Assembly: GCA_946497905.1 (NCBI GenBank)
Contig: CAMMMI010000069.1
Coordinates: 1-9,993 of the forward strand
Direction: 5' to 3'
Source: an uncultured Clostridium sp.
GTDB lineage: Bacteria; Bacillota; Clostridia; TANB77; CAG-508
DNA length: 9,993 bases
Below are positions 1-7,033 of the stretch, in pieces. The notes beneath the pieces were generated by a model. It had not been told where the DNA came from. It saw only the letters and a list, made by a program, of their open reading frames with translations, and did not search any database. How positions within the stretch are numbered: position 1 is the stretch's first letter; every line of letters begins with the position of its first letter. The translations under genes and the position numbers were made by a program.

Positions 1-138
1 ATTAAGTGTGCCAAAATAGCCCGTCCCTAATGGCAATCTCAAGGTCCGTCCCCATATTCCCGAATTTTAGGGATTAAAGGAACGTCCCCTAGTAGTGTCA
101 AAATAACCCGTCCCCTTTGGCAATTTAAGAACGTCCCC
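1..138. repeat. GGGGACG/CGTCCCC-type interspersed repeat, two units
   Basis: Two imperfect units (about 5-53 and 94-138) share the order CAAAATA, CCCGTCCC, TGGCAAT, then CGTCCCC. Between them lie a CCC/GGG inverted repeat (57-72) and another ACGTCCCC. Read on the minus strand this is a series of GGGGACG blocks, a style common in clostridial intergenic DNA and often found near REP-associated Y1 transposases. That family link is from memory and no transposase is visible here. The block begins right at the stop codon of the gene at 139-675, so it sits in that gene's 3' untranslated region. It is noticeably GC-richer than its surroundings. Confidence 0.6.
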
Positions 139-675
139 TTAACCTAAAGGAATATAACTTTCATCAGGAGGATAAACATATTCTTCATTAGGAGTATCAA
201 CTTTTTTCATTTCAGTAACCTTTAAAATTGGCATATCGCCATGATAATCACCCTTAAAAATCTCACCAGTAACTTCAACCCAAGAATCATTTTCAAAATC
301 CTTTGCATTATCAAATTCAGACAAGAAACCAACAATCACATATTTATAATCAGAAGAAATCACCATATCTCTAGACAAAATAAACTGATTTTCTTTCAAA
401 TCAGGAACTCTATAAACATATCCTGTAAATTGAATTTTTAGCCCCACATAATTGTCAATATTTTCATGTACAGCCTTTAAAATATTAGTATAATTTTTTG
501 CAGATATGATAGACACACCATTTTTAGGAGAACAAGGAGAATTTTTAGATTGTTTAGCACCATTAAAAATTCTAAAGGAAACAATGCCTACAATAATAAC
601 GATAATTATAACTACAGCAATAAAAAATATTTTAAAAACCTTACTTCCATTAATTTTAAAATTATACACAAACAT
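139..675 (-). CDS. membrane-anchored protein with DUF1980/TIGR03943-like C-terminal domain
   Basis: This 178-residue protein has a short basic N-terminus and one strongly hydrophobic segment (about residues 14-36, rich in I and V), then a Ser/Lys/Asn-rich linker. A soluble domain follows from about residue 60. That domain has the pattern NYVGLKIQFTGYVYR, then NQFILSR, then WVEVTGEI, and ends with a Pro-rich stretch containing YVYPP. This resembles the C-terminal domain of the DUF1980/TIGR03943 (YcgQ-like) family, thought to adopt an OB-like fold. Members are usually encoded beside a YcgR-like permease, but no partner is visible here. The ATG at 675 is preceded by AGAGGA at a normal distance. 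The gene is divergent from secA. The expected topology is one membrane helix with the domain outside. The function is unknown and the family call rests on motif resemblance only. Confidence 0.65.
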   Translation of the reverse strand: MFVYNFKINGSKVFKIFFIAVVIIIVIIVGIVSFRIFNGAKQSKNSPCSPKNGVSIISAKNYTNILKAVHENIDNYVGLKIQFTGYVYRVPDLKENQFILSRDMVISSDYKYVIVGFLSEFDNAKDFENDSWVEVTGEIFKGDYHGDMPILKVTEMKKVDTPNEEYVYPPDESYIPLG

Positions 676-745
676 AATATTCCTCTTTTCTAATTTATTC
701 TGATAATTAAATTTATGTAAGAATATAAAAAATATGTTAAAATAC

Positions 746-774
746 TTGATAAAAATAAGTTTTAGTGATATAGT
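746..774 (+). promoter_or_regulatory. secA promoter, extended -10
   Basis: TTGATA (746-751) is followed by a 17-base spacer and TATAGT (769-774). A TG (766-767) one base upstream of the -10 box makes it an extended -10 element. This predicts a start near 781 and a leader of about 35 bases. The secA ribosome site AAGGAAGG lies near 797-804, ahead of the ATG at 816. It matches a housekeeping sigma-A promoter well. Confidence 0.75.
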
Positions 775-815
775 AGCATAGTAATAATATAAACTAAGGA
801 AGGATTGAATTCGAG

Positions 816-3569
816 ATGAGTATATTAAAGAAAATATTTAAATCTTATAGCGAAAAAGAAGTAAAAAGAGTAATGCCAATAGTAGCAAAAATAAATGAAT
901 TAGAAGGAGAAATATCAAAATTAAGTGACCACGAATTAAGAGAAAAAACAAATTATTTTAAGAAACAATTAGCAGAAGGTAAAACATTAGATGATATATT
1001 ACCAGAAGCATTTGCAGTTGTAAGAGAAGCATCTAAAAGAGTATTGGGAATGAGACATTTTGATGTACAATTAATAGGAGGTATTATATTACATCAAGGA
1101 AGAATAGCAGAAATGAAAACTGGTGAAGGAAAAACACTAGTTGCAACATTACCAGTATATTTAAATGCATTAGAAGGTAAAGGAGTTCATGTAATAACTG
1201 TAAATGATTATCTTGCAAAAAGAGATAGTGAATGGATGGGAAAATTATATAAATTTTTAGGTTTAACAGTTGGATTAGTAATAGCAGGAATGGAACCTAA
1301 AGAAAAACAAGAAGCTTATTCAGCAGATGTAACATATGGTACAAATAATGAATTTGGATTTGATTATCTAAGAGATAACATGGTTATATATAAAAATCAA
1401 TTAGTTCAAAGAGGATTACATTATGCTATAGTAGACGAAATTGATAGTATTTTAATAGATGAAGCAAGAACACCTTTAATTATATCTGGACGTGCAAACG
1501 AATCGTCAGATTTATACAAAAAAGCAGACAGCTTTGTAAAAAGATTAACTCCAAAAGTAATAGTAGAAGAAGATGTAAAAGATTTTGAGCAAGCAGAAGA
1601 TAACGAAAAATATGACTATATTGTAGATTTAAAAGCAAAATCAGCAACATTGACACAAAAAGGTATAAAGAAAGCAGAAGAAACATTTGGATTAGAGAAC
1701 TTTAATGACTTAGAAAATTCAACATTAGTTCACCATGTAAACCAAGCATTACGAGCACATGGTGTAATGAAAAGAGATATTGATTATATTGTAAAAGATG
1801 GCGAAGTTTTAATAGTTGATGAATTTACAGGTCGTATTATGTATGGTAGAAGATACAATAATGGTTTACATCAAGCTATAGAAGCAAAAGAACATGTTAA
1901 AATAGCTGATGAGTCTAAGACTTTAGCAACAATAACATTCCAAAATTATTTTAGAATGTATGATAAATTATCTGGTATGACTGGTACAGCTATGACAGAA
2001 GAAGCAGAATTTGAAGAAATATATAATTTAGATGTTGTAGCAATACCAACAAATAAGCCAATGATTCGTAAAGATGAGAATGATGTTATTTACAAAAATG
2101 AAAATGCAAAATATAGAGCAATAGTAAGAAGTATAAAAGAAAGCCATGAAAAAGGTCAACCAGTTCTAGTAGGTACAGTATCTATTGAAAAATCTGAAAA
2201 ATTAAGTAAATTATTAAAACAAGAAGGTATTAAACATGAAGTATTAAATGCTAAATATCATGAAAAAGAAGCAGAAATAGTTGCACAAGCAGGTAAATAT
2301 GGTGCTGTAACAATAGCAACAAACATGGCTGGTCGTGGTACTGACATTATGCTTGGGGGAAATAGTGAATATTTAGCAAAAGAAGAAATGAGAAGAAATA
2401 AAGTTCCAGCTAATTTAATAGAAGAAGCAGACACATATTATGAAACTGATGATCAAGATATACTAAAAGCAAGAGAACAATTCAAAAACTTAGTCGATAA
2501 ATTCGATGAAAAAATAAAAGAAGAAAAAGAGAAAGTAATAGAAGCAGGAGGATTAAAAATAATTGGTACAGAAAGACATGAGTCAAGAAGAATTGACAAC
2601 CAATTAAGAGGTCGTTCTGGACGTCAAGGGGATATAGGAGAATCTAAGTTCTATATTGGTTTAGACGATGATTTAATGAAAATTTTTGGTGGAGACACAA
2701 TAACTAAAGTGTTTAATACACTAGGAGCAGACGAAAATATGCCAATAGATTCTAAAATTATATCAAATGCAGTTGAAAATGCTCAAAAGAAAGTTGAAGG
2801 AAGAAACTTTAGTATTCGTAAAAATGTATTAAAATATGATGATGTTATGAATGCTCAAAGAGAGATTATATATAAGCAAAGAAGACAAGTTTTAGATGGA
2901 GAAAATATTCATGACGCTATTGTAAATATGATGAACACAGTTTCAAACAGCATATCAAATATGTTTATTGAAGATGAAAACGGAAACATAAATGTAGAAG
3001 CTTTAAATGCAGAAATAAACAACATTTTTGACATAGATATGCTAGATTATATAAAAGAAAACAAAAATAATGCACAAGCAATCTCAGAAGAATTGTTAAA
3101 AAGAGCTAATGAAAAATATGCAGAAAAAGAAGAAGCAATTGGTTCAGATGATATGAGAGAACTTGAAAGAGTTGTTATGTTAAAAGTTGTTGATGAAAAA
3201 TGGATGAATCATATAGATAGCATGGATGAACTAAAAAATGGTATAGGATTAAGAGCCTATGGACAACAAGATCCTGTTGTAAAATATAGGATTGAAGGTA
3301 TGGAAATGTTTGATGAAATGATTTCTGACATTCAAGTAGATGTAACAAAAATTTTACTACATATTAGACAACAAACAGAAGCTAAAAGACAGGAAACTGT
3401 TAAAATTACAGGTGCAGCATTAGAGGCAATTCACAGTGTAGATGGAGGAGCAAAAATTGGTACTGATGTAGATAGAACTATTAGAAATGAAGGACCAAAA
3501 GTTGGAAGAAATGACCCTTGTCCATGTGGAAGTGGGAAGAAATACAAAAATTGTTGTGGAAGAAATTAG
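816..3569 (+). CDS. secA: preprotein translocase ATPase SecA
   Basis: SecA is the ATPase motor that pushes unfolded preproteins through SecYEG at the inner face of the membrane. The protein has 917 residues, close to E. coli SecA (901) and longer than the B. subtilis form (about 840). Visible features in order are Walker A MKTGEGKT (residues 100-107), the DEAD-type box DEID (207-210) followed by DEARTPLIISG, the second nucleotide-binding motor domain with MAGRGTDI (504-511), and the arginine-finger region RGRSGRQGD (near 598-606). The protein ends with a zinc-binding SEC-C tail, C902-P-C904 and C913-C914, expected to bind Zn and contact SecB or ribosomes. The start is set by AAGGAAGG about a dozen bases upstream. 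The gene looks intact and is transcribed alone. No clear terminator follows it, because accessory DNA begins within about 60 bases of the stop. The last 14 codons recur, silently altered, at 8007-8051. Confidence 0.98.
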   Translation: MSILKKIFKSYSEKEVKRVMPIVAKINELEGEISKLSDHELREKTNYFKKQLAEGKTLDDILPEAFAVVREASKRVLGMRHFDVQLIGGIILHQGRIAEMKTGEGKTLVATLPVYLNALEGKGVHVITVNDYLAKRDSEWMGKLYKFLGLTVGLVIAGMEPKEKQEAYSADVTYGTNNEFGFDYLRDNMVIYKNQLVQRGLHYAIVDEIDSILIDEARTPLIISGRANESSDLYKKADSFVKRLTPKVIVEEDVKDFEQAEDNEKYDYIVDLKAKSATLTQKGIKKAEETFGLENFNDLENSTLVHHVNQALRAHGVMKRDIDYIVKDGEVLIVDEFTGRIMYGRRYNNGLHQAIEAKEHVKIADESKTLATITFQNYFRMYDKLSGMTGTAMTEEAEFEEIYNLDVVAIPTNKPMIRKDENDVIYKNENAKYRAIVRSIKESHEKGQPVLVGTVSIEKSEKLSKLLKQEGIKHEVLNAKYHEKEAEIVAQAGKYGAVTIATNMAGRGTDIMLGGNSEYLAKEEMRRNKVPANLIEEADTYYETDDQDILKAREQFKNLVDKFDEKIKEEKEKVIEAGGLKIIGTERHESRRIDNQLRGRSGRQGDIGESKFYIGLDDDLMKIFGGDTITKVFNTLGADENMPIDSKIISNAVENAQKKVEGRNFSIRKNVLKYDDVMNAQREIIYKQRRQVLDGENIHDAIVNMMNTVSNSISNMFIEDENGNINVEALNAEINNIFDIDMLDYIKENKNNAQAISEELLKRANEKYAEKEEAIGSDDMRELERVVMLKVVDEKWMNHIDSMDELKNGIGLRAYGQQDPVVKYRIEGMEMFDEMISDIQVDVTKILLHIRQQTEAKRQETVKITGAALEAIHSVDGGAKIGTDVDRTIRNEGPKVGRNDPCPCGSGKKYKNCCGRN

Positions 3570-3625
3570 CCATTGCAAGGGTTGCAGAGAATAAGCAAGT
3601 AAACATAAATATGAAAACAGAGTAA

Positions 3626-3649
3626 ATTGTTTGCATTTTGTTTGCAAAA
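3626..3649. other. att site A (attL candidate) after secA
   Basis: This is the first of four identical 24-base copies. It contains TTTGCA (3630-3635), the spacer TTTTGTT (3636-3642) and TGCAAA (3643-3648), a perfect 6-bp inverted repeat around 7 bases as expected for a tyrosine-recombinase core site. Its left flank is the secA tail region and matches copy C. Its right flank (TGTTTTCATAAG) occurs only here. That combination of a host-type left side and an integrase-side right side is what an attL should look like. The site lies 57 bp beyond the secA stop. Confidence 0.65.
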
Positions 3650-3706
3650 TGTTTTCATAAGTCTACCTAAAATCTTTGAAATGCTTGAAAATAAACAATT
3701 ACAGAG

Positions 3707-3735
3707 TTGCAAACAAAGTGAATAGAAATTATAGA
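3707..3735 (+). promoter_or_regulatory. candidate integrase promoter overlapping an inverted att half-site
   Basis: TTGCAA (3707-3712), a 17-base spacer and TATAGA (3730-3735) form a weak sigma-A-like promoter, with 4 of 6 matches in each box. The -35 box lies inside TTGCAAACAAA (3707-3717), the exact reverse complement of 11 bases of the att core (TTTGTTTGCAA). If the integrase binds this half-site it could repress its own promoter. The promoter is plausible; the autoregulation is inference. Confidence 0.4.
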
Positions 3736-3766
3736 AATGTTATCATTCGTGGTGGCATTTCTTTTG

Positions 3767-3798
3767 TTTACATTCTAATTTTGAAAGGAGAATGTAAA
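3767..3798 (+). promoter_or_regulatory. inverted repeat enclosing the integrase ribosome site
   Basis: TTTACATTC (3767-3775) and GAATGTAAA (3790-3798) are a perfect 9-bp inverted repeat with a 14-base loop that contains GAAAGGA, most of the Shine-Dalgarno sequence. The right arm runs up to the ATG at 3799. In RNA this hairpin would hold the ribosome site in its loop and the start codon at its foot. The 10-mer GTTTACATTC (3766-3775) is also the reverse complement of GAATGTAAAC, which abuts att copies B and D. The repeat may therefore instead, or also, be an arm-type DNA site for the integrase. Confidence 0.55.
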
Positions 3799-5076
3799 AT
3801 GTCAAATGTAACAATTCAAAAGAGAGGAAAATACTATCAATACAAATTTGAAATTGCAAAAGTTGATGGTAAAAGAAAATTTATTAATAAATCTGGGTTT
3901 GGAACAAAAGATAAAGCAATTAAAGCAGGAAATATTGCATATAATGAATATTTAAATACAGGTTTAGTTTTTAAGGAAAAAGAAATTTCTTTTAGTGATT
4001 ATTTAGATTATTGGTATGAAAATTACTGTGAAGTGAATTTAAAATATAATACTAGAAGAACTTATAAAACAATAATGGACAAGTATTTAAAACCTGAAAT
4101 TGGAAAATATAGATTAAGTTCATTAACAAGTGTTAAGCTAAATTCATTTATTGCTGAATTATGCAATAAATATAATTTTAAAAAAGCATATTATAATAAT
4201 ATTTTAAAGGTATTAAAGAATTGTTTTAGAATTGCAACTGATGTATATGGATTTATTAGATATAATCCAGCATTAACTTTAAAATTGCCTAAAATCGAAG
4301 ATAGTAATGATTTTCAAAAACATTTATACAATAAAAATGAAATTAATATGATTTTAGAAAGATTTAAAGATGATGATGCTTTTACTTGTGCTTTTATTAC
4401 GAGTTGTTTTACAGGAATGAGAACAGGGGAGGTTTGTAGCTTAACATGGGACGATATAGATTTTAAAAATAGAGTTATAAATGTTAAGCATACAGTATAT
4501 GATAAACCAGATGATGGAAAAGGTAGATGGTATATTGGAACTACTAAAACCAAACAAGGAACAAGGCAAATTAATATGAGTATTACTCTATATAATGCTT
4601 TGATTAATTATAAAAAGAAACAACAATATTTGAAGAAAGTATTTGGAAGTGAATATTACACATATTATTTTGAAGATGTACTAAATAAATATGGAAAAGT
4701 AATGGAACAAAGAATTGTACAAAACAAGGGAAATATTCTTCAAATAAAAAAAGCTGATATGGTATTTACAAGACCTAATGGGAAATTTGTTGGCAAAAAT
4801 ATATTGAATTATCCATTTAAAATAATTCATAAGGAATTAGGTATTAAAAATTGTAGATTTTATGATTTAAGAGGAAGTTATGCAACTATTAATTTAAGAA
4901 ATGGTACTGAAATTAGAGATGTTGCAGATATTTTAGGTCATAAATATATAGAAACTACAGAAAATTTTTATATATCAAGTACTGATGAGAACAAGAAAAA
5001 TGTAAGTAATGTATTTGATAGTTTAATGAATTCTGAAACAATTAATAATATTATTAAATATGAAATTGCTTATTAA
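3799..5076 (+). CDS. tyrosine recombinase / phage-type integrase
   Basis: This 425-residue site-specific recombinase would cut and rejoin the element's att sites through a 3'-phosphotyrosine intermediate. The N-terminus (about 3-55, KRGKYYQYKFE...GFGTKDKAI) resembles the arm-binding domain of Tn916-like integrases. Residues about 63-165 form the helical core-binding domain. The catalytic domain shows R208 (TGMRTGEV), K250 (TTKTKQG), R358 (FYDLRGSYAT), H381 (DILGHK) and the nucleophile Y391 (TTENFYISS). The first position of the usual HxxR motif is Tyr355 rather than His, a variation I believe occurs in some related integrases. The start at 3799 is chosen because GAAAGGAG precedes it. The frame stays open back to 3676, but that extension has no ribosome site and no domain similarity. 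It is the first gene inside att site A, and a terminator follows at 5083. Confidence 0.93.
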   Translation: MSNVTIQKRGKYYQYKFEIAKVDGKRKFINKSGFGTKDKAIKAGNIAYNEYLNTGLVFKEKEISFSDYLDYWYENYCEVNLKYNTRRTYKTIMDKYLKPEIGKYRLSSLTSVKLNSFIAELCNKYNFKKAYYNNILKVLKNCFRIATDVYGFIRYNPALTLKLPKIEDSNDFQKHLYNKNEINMILERFKDDDAFTCAFITSCFTGMRTGEVCSLTWDDIDFKNRVINVKHTVYDKPDDGKGRWYIGTTKTKQGTRQINMSITLYNALINYKKKQQYLKKVFGSEYYTYYFEDVLNKYGKVMEQRIVQNKGNILQIKKADMVFTRPNGKFVGKNILNYPFKIIHKELGIKNCRFYDLRGSYATINLRNGTEIRDVADILGHKYIETTENFYISSTDENKKNVSNVFDSLMNSETINNIIKYEIAY

Positions 5077-5082
5077 AACATG

Positions 5083-5110
5083 GAGCTGGTATAATTACTA
5101 GCTCTTTAAA
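5083..5110 (+). terminator. intrinsic terminator after the integrase
   Basis: GAGCTGGT (5083-5090) pairs with ACTAGCTC (5097-5104), 8 bp with one G-U, around a 6-base loop. TTTAAAATATTT follows. It starts 6 bases after the integrase stop and separates the integrase from the cargo genes. Confidence 0.75.
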
Positions 5111-5154
5111 ATATTTATTTGATAATAAACAAATAAAAAACTTTTGCAAAACAT

Positions 5155-5183
5155 AAGACAATTAATTTAAAGTATGCTATAAT
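5155..5183 (+). promoter_or_regulatory. promoter of the segment 1 cargo operon
   Basis: AAGACA (5155-5160), a 17-base spacer and TATAAT (5178-5183), with TG at 5175-5176 giving an extended -10. The predicted start is near 5190, about 30 bases before the gene at 5222. It probably serves genes from 5222 to at least 6936, which are tightly spaced or overlapping. Confidence 0.65.
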
Positions 5184-5221
5184 GTTAACACAAATAGAAT
5201 AAAAATAGGAGTGATTTAGAT

Positions 5222-5503
5222 ATGAACAAAATATTTATAATATGTAGTAAAGCTTTTTATAAGGATATACCACCAATTAAAGAAAAATTAGAAGAAAACG
5301 GTTGGGATGTATTTTTACCTCATACATATGAAAATCCTAATGCTGAATATGTGGGTGGTTCAACATTTCTTGAACTATATGAAGCTTTTATGGAAAATAA
5401 AAAGATATATCTATGGAATGAAATACCAGAGGGAATTTTATTTGACGAGATAAGTGGGTTTGCCCCTGAAATTATCAATGGAAATTTAGATTTAGTAAAA
5501 TAG
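5222..5503 (+). CDS. nucleoside 2-deoxyribosyltransferase-like protein, internally shortened
   Basis: The 93-residue product starts MNKIFIICS and has VFLPHTYENP followed at once by GGSTFLELYEAF, KKIYLWNEIPEGILFDE and IINGNLDLV. From memory, clostridial relatives in the nucleoside 2-deoxyribosyltransferase-like group share both ends but are about 140 residues long. In them a middle part with charged helices and a hydrophobic strand ending in N-F/Y lies between the P-N-A-E and G-G-A-T-F regions. Here that middle seems to have been lost in frame, the join falling near residues 40-43 (about position 5345). The reading frame, the ribosome site GGAG (5208-5211) and a good promoter remain, so a shortened protein may still be made. 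It is unlikely to keep a complete Rossmann-like active site. The role is unknown, and the family call and the deletion both need an alignment. Confidence 0.6.
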   Translation: MNKIFIICSKAFYKDIPPIKEKLEENGWDVFLPHTYENPNAEYVGGSTFLELYEAFMENKKIYLWNEIPEGILFDEISGFAPEIINGNLDLVK

Positions 5504-5517
5504 GAAAGGATTTATAA

Positions 5518-5601
5518 ATGGAAATTAAAGTAATAACAATATGTGGCAGTATGAGATATTCAAGGGAAATAACAGATAAGATTGGAGGTCATATATGTTA
5601 A
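5518..5601 (+). pseudogene. N-terminal remnant of a second deoxyribosyltransferase-like gene
   Basis: A 27-codon frame is preceded by AGGAAAGGA. Its product begins MEIKVITICGSMRYSREI. ITICGSMR is the typical first strand and nucleotide-binding loop of nucleoside 2-deoxyribosyltransferase-like or DUF4406-like proteins, which normally exceed 100 residues. The frame then runs straight into the ribosome site (GGAGG) and start of the next gene, overlapping it by 7 bases. It is probably what remains after a deletion joined the 5' end of this gene to the next one. It might alternatively act as a short leader peptide coupling translation to the downstream gene. Confidence 0.5.
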
Positions 5602-6428
5602 ATGCGAATAAAGTAACAGACATAAAAGAGATTTCTAAATATGGAAAAGCAAAAGGTTTTCTATTAGCTAAAAGATATAATTTACCAACATTTTCAAATT
5701 TTTTTATAATAGAAAATGAAGATGAAGTACAAGCATTATTAGATACATATAAGAATCAAAATGATTTTTGTATGCGTTCAGATGCAAAGATAGGAGATGC
5801 TCCTATTGGTGTAGGAGGACAAAATGGAAATAGAAAGACTATATTTGACTTTATTAAAAAAGTAAGAGAAAAGTCAAATGAATTAGGTTCAAGTGGAGTA
5901 GCAATAATATATTGGAATGAAGGAGATTTTTGCCCAACATATAAAATAGAAGGTACTTTTTATCTGGATTATAGGACACAGAAAAAATTGCTCATAGATT
6001 ATATTGGTAAAGGCTGGGATGGTTCTTATTTAAGCCATGGAAGTGCTTGCCATGAAACTTATGCAATTCCATGGGAAGATGTTCTGTTTTTAAATGATAA
6101 TAATATAAAAAAATATAGAAGACAAGTAGTAAGTCAAAGTGTATATGAAGATTTAAGAGCAATAAGAATTAATGAATTAGTAAAATGTGATGTATCAAGG
6201 GAAGTAGCAGAAAGATCAATTCCTCGTGTATATAACGGCATAAATAATGAATATTTTAGACAAGTAATTAATCGAGTAGTAGTACCAATGTATGATAGTA
6301 GAGAATTACAAAGATATTATAAAGAGTATATTCCAATTGTACAAATTGAAAATGGAAAAGTTATAGTTCCAGAAGTAATATTACCAGAAAGGTTAAAAGA
6401 AAAGAGAGTATTTAATGAAGAAAGATAA
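5595..6428 (+). CDS. ATP-grasp-like protein of unknown function
   Basis: I do not recognise this 277-residue protein with certainty. The N-terminal part (KAKGFLLAKRYNLPTFSNFFII, about residues 18-39 with a short linker) looks like the entry strand and helix of ATP-grasp enzymes. FCMRSDAKIG (about 58-67), followed by a Gly-rich GVGGQNG, recalls the RSS...GQ region of the PEP synthase/PPDK ATP-binding domain. The middle (GVAIIYWNEGDFCPTYKIEGTF) could be the strand pair of the second lobe. The C-terminal third is charged and helical, without a familiar domain, and no membrane segment is visible. The start follows GGAGG with 7 bases between. Its stop codon overlaps the start of the NUDIX gene by 14 bases, so the two are translationally linked and may act in one pathway. 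The ATP-grasp assignment is a tentative inference from motif layout. Confidence 0.6.
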   Translation: MLNANKVTDIKEISKYGKAKGFLLAKRYNLPTFSNFFIIENEDEVQALLDTYKNQNDFCMRSDAKIGDAPIGVGGQNGNRKTIFDFIKKVREKSNELGSSGVAIIYWNEGDFCPTYKIEGTFYLDYRTQKKLLIDYIGKGWDGSYLSHGSACHETYAIPWEDVLFLNDNNIKKYRRQVVSQSVYEDLRAIRINELVKCDVSREVAERSIPRVYNGINNEYFRQVINRVVVPMYDSRELQRYYKEYIPIVQIENGKVIVPEVILPERLKEKRVFNEER

Positions 6429-6936
6429 TATAGAATTTTTTGATATTGTAAATGAAAAAGATGAGGTTGTAGGTAAAATATCTGAAAATAGACAAAATAC
6501 TATAAAACCATCTCAATTAAGATTTATAAATATCATAATAACTAATAATGATAGAAAAATAGTAGTTCCTAAAAGAAGTTCTAACAGAAGAATATTTCCT
6601 AATTGTTATGATTTTTCAGTAGGAGGACATGTTAATTCTGGAGAAGAATATGAAGAGGCAGCTTATAGAGAACTTAAAGAAGAGTTAGGAATAACAAATG
6701 TTAAGCTACAAGAAGTTGCTTATTTTTCTCCATATGATAGTAATAGTAAAACATTTCAAAAAGTATATATACTAAAATACAATAATGAAATTACGAACTA
6801 TGACCAAGATGGTATTGAAAAATTATATTATATGACCAAGGAAGAAGTTAAGAAATTAATGAATAATAAACCTAATCTATTTAAAACAGATTATTTTGTT
6901 GTGATGAAATATTTGATTGATAAAAATTATTTATAA
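6415..6936 (+). CDS. NUDIX hydrolase, IPP-isomerase/YfcD-like branch
   Basis: This 173-residue protein has a perfect NUDIX box. G71 is followed by five residues, E77, seven residues, then R85-E86-L87-K88-E89-E90-L91-G92-I93, fitting GX5EX7REUXEEXGU. Enzymes of this fold hydrolyse nucleoside diphosphates linked to another group, using metal bound by the box glutamates. The lead-in (FFDIVNEKDEVVGKI, then LRFINIIITN) and the pair VVPKRSS...PNCYDFSVGGH resemble the branch related to isopentenyl-diphosphate isomerase and YfcD. The isomerase active-site cysteine is not evident, so hydrolase is the better call. The substrate cannot be inferred. It overlaps the preceding ATP-grasp-like gene by 14 bases and uses a GAGAG-type ribosome site inside that gene. 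The last codons lie in a 13-bp tandem repeat. Confidence 0.88.
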   Translation: MKKDNIEFFDIVNEKDEVVGKISENRQNTIKPSQLRFINIIITNNDRKIVVPKRSSNRRIFPNCYDFSVGGHVNSGEEYEEAAYRELKEELGITNVKLQEVAYFSPYDSNSKTFQKVYILKYNNEITNYDQDGIEKLYYMTKEEVKKLMNNKPNLFKTDYFVVMKYLIDKNYL

Positions 6937-6954
6937 AAATTATTTATAAAAATT
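6920..6954. repeat. 13-bp tandem repeat across the NUDIX stop codon
   Basis: ATAAAAATTATTT is present twice in tandem (6920-6932 and 6933-6945), followed by a partial third unit. The NUDIX stop codon (6934-6936) lies in the second unit. The likely cause is replication slippage in AT-rich DNA. Confidence 0.8.
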
Positions 6955-7033
6955 AAGGATGTATTTATAGTAAAAAAATCAGGTGAACTCTAACAATAAG
7001 TAAAAGTTTCAAAACTAAGAGGAGCGTTATGAC

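Noticed and set aside
816..3569. Frames on the minus strand and in other frames within secA
   Set aside because: They are shadows of a complete, well-conserved secA gene.
3549..3578. The 30-bp secA-tail identity with 8031-8060 as the crossover site
   Set aside because: Not excluded, but it does not explain why copies B, C and D share their right flanks. The TTTGCA-N7-TGCAAA core does and has the expected symmetry.
3676..3798. Upstream extension of the integrase frame to an ATG at 3676
   Set aside because: It lacks a ribosome site, spans the predicted promoter and RBS hairpin, and adds 41 residues with no domain similarity. The ATG at 3799 has a strong GAAAGGAG.
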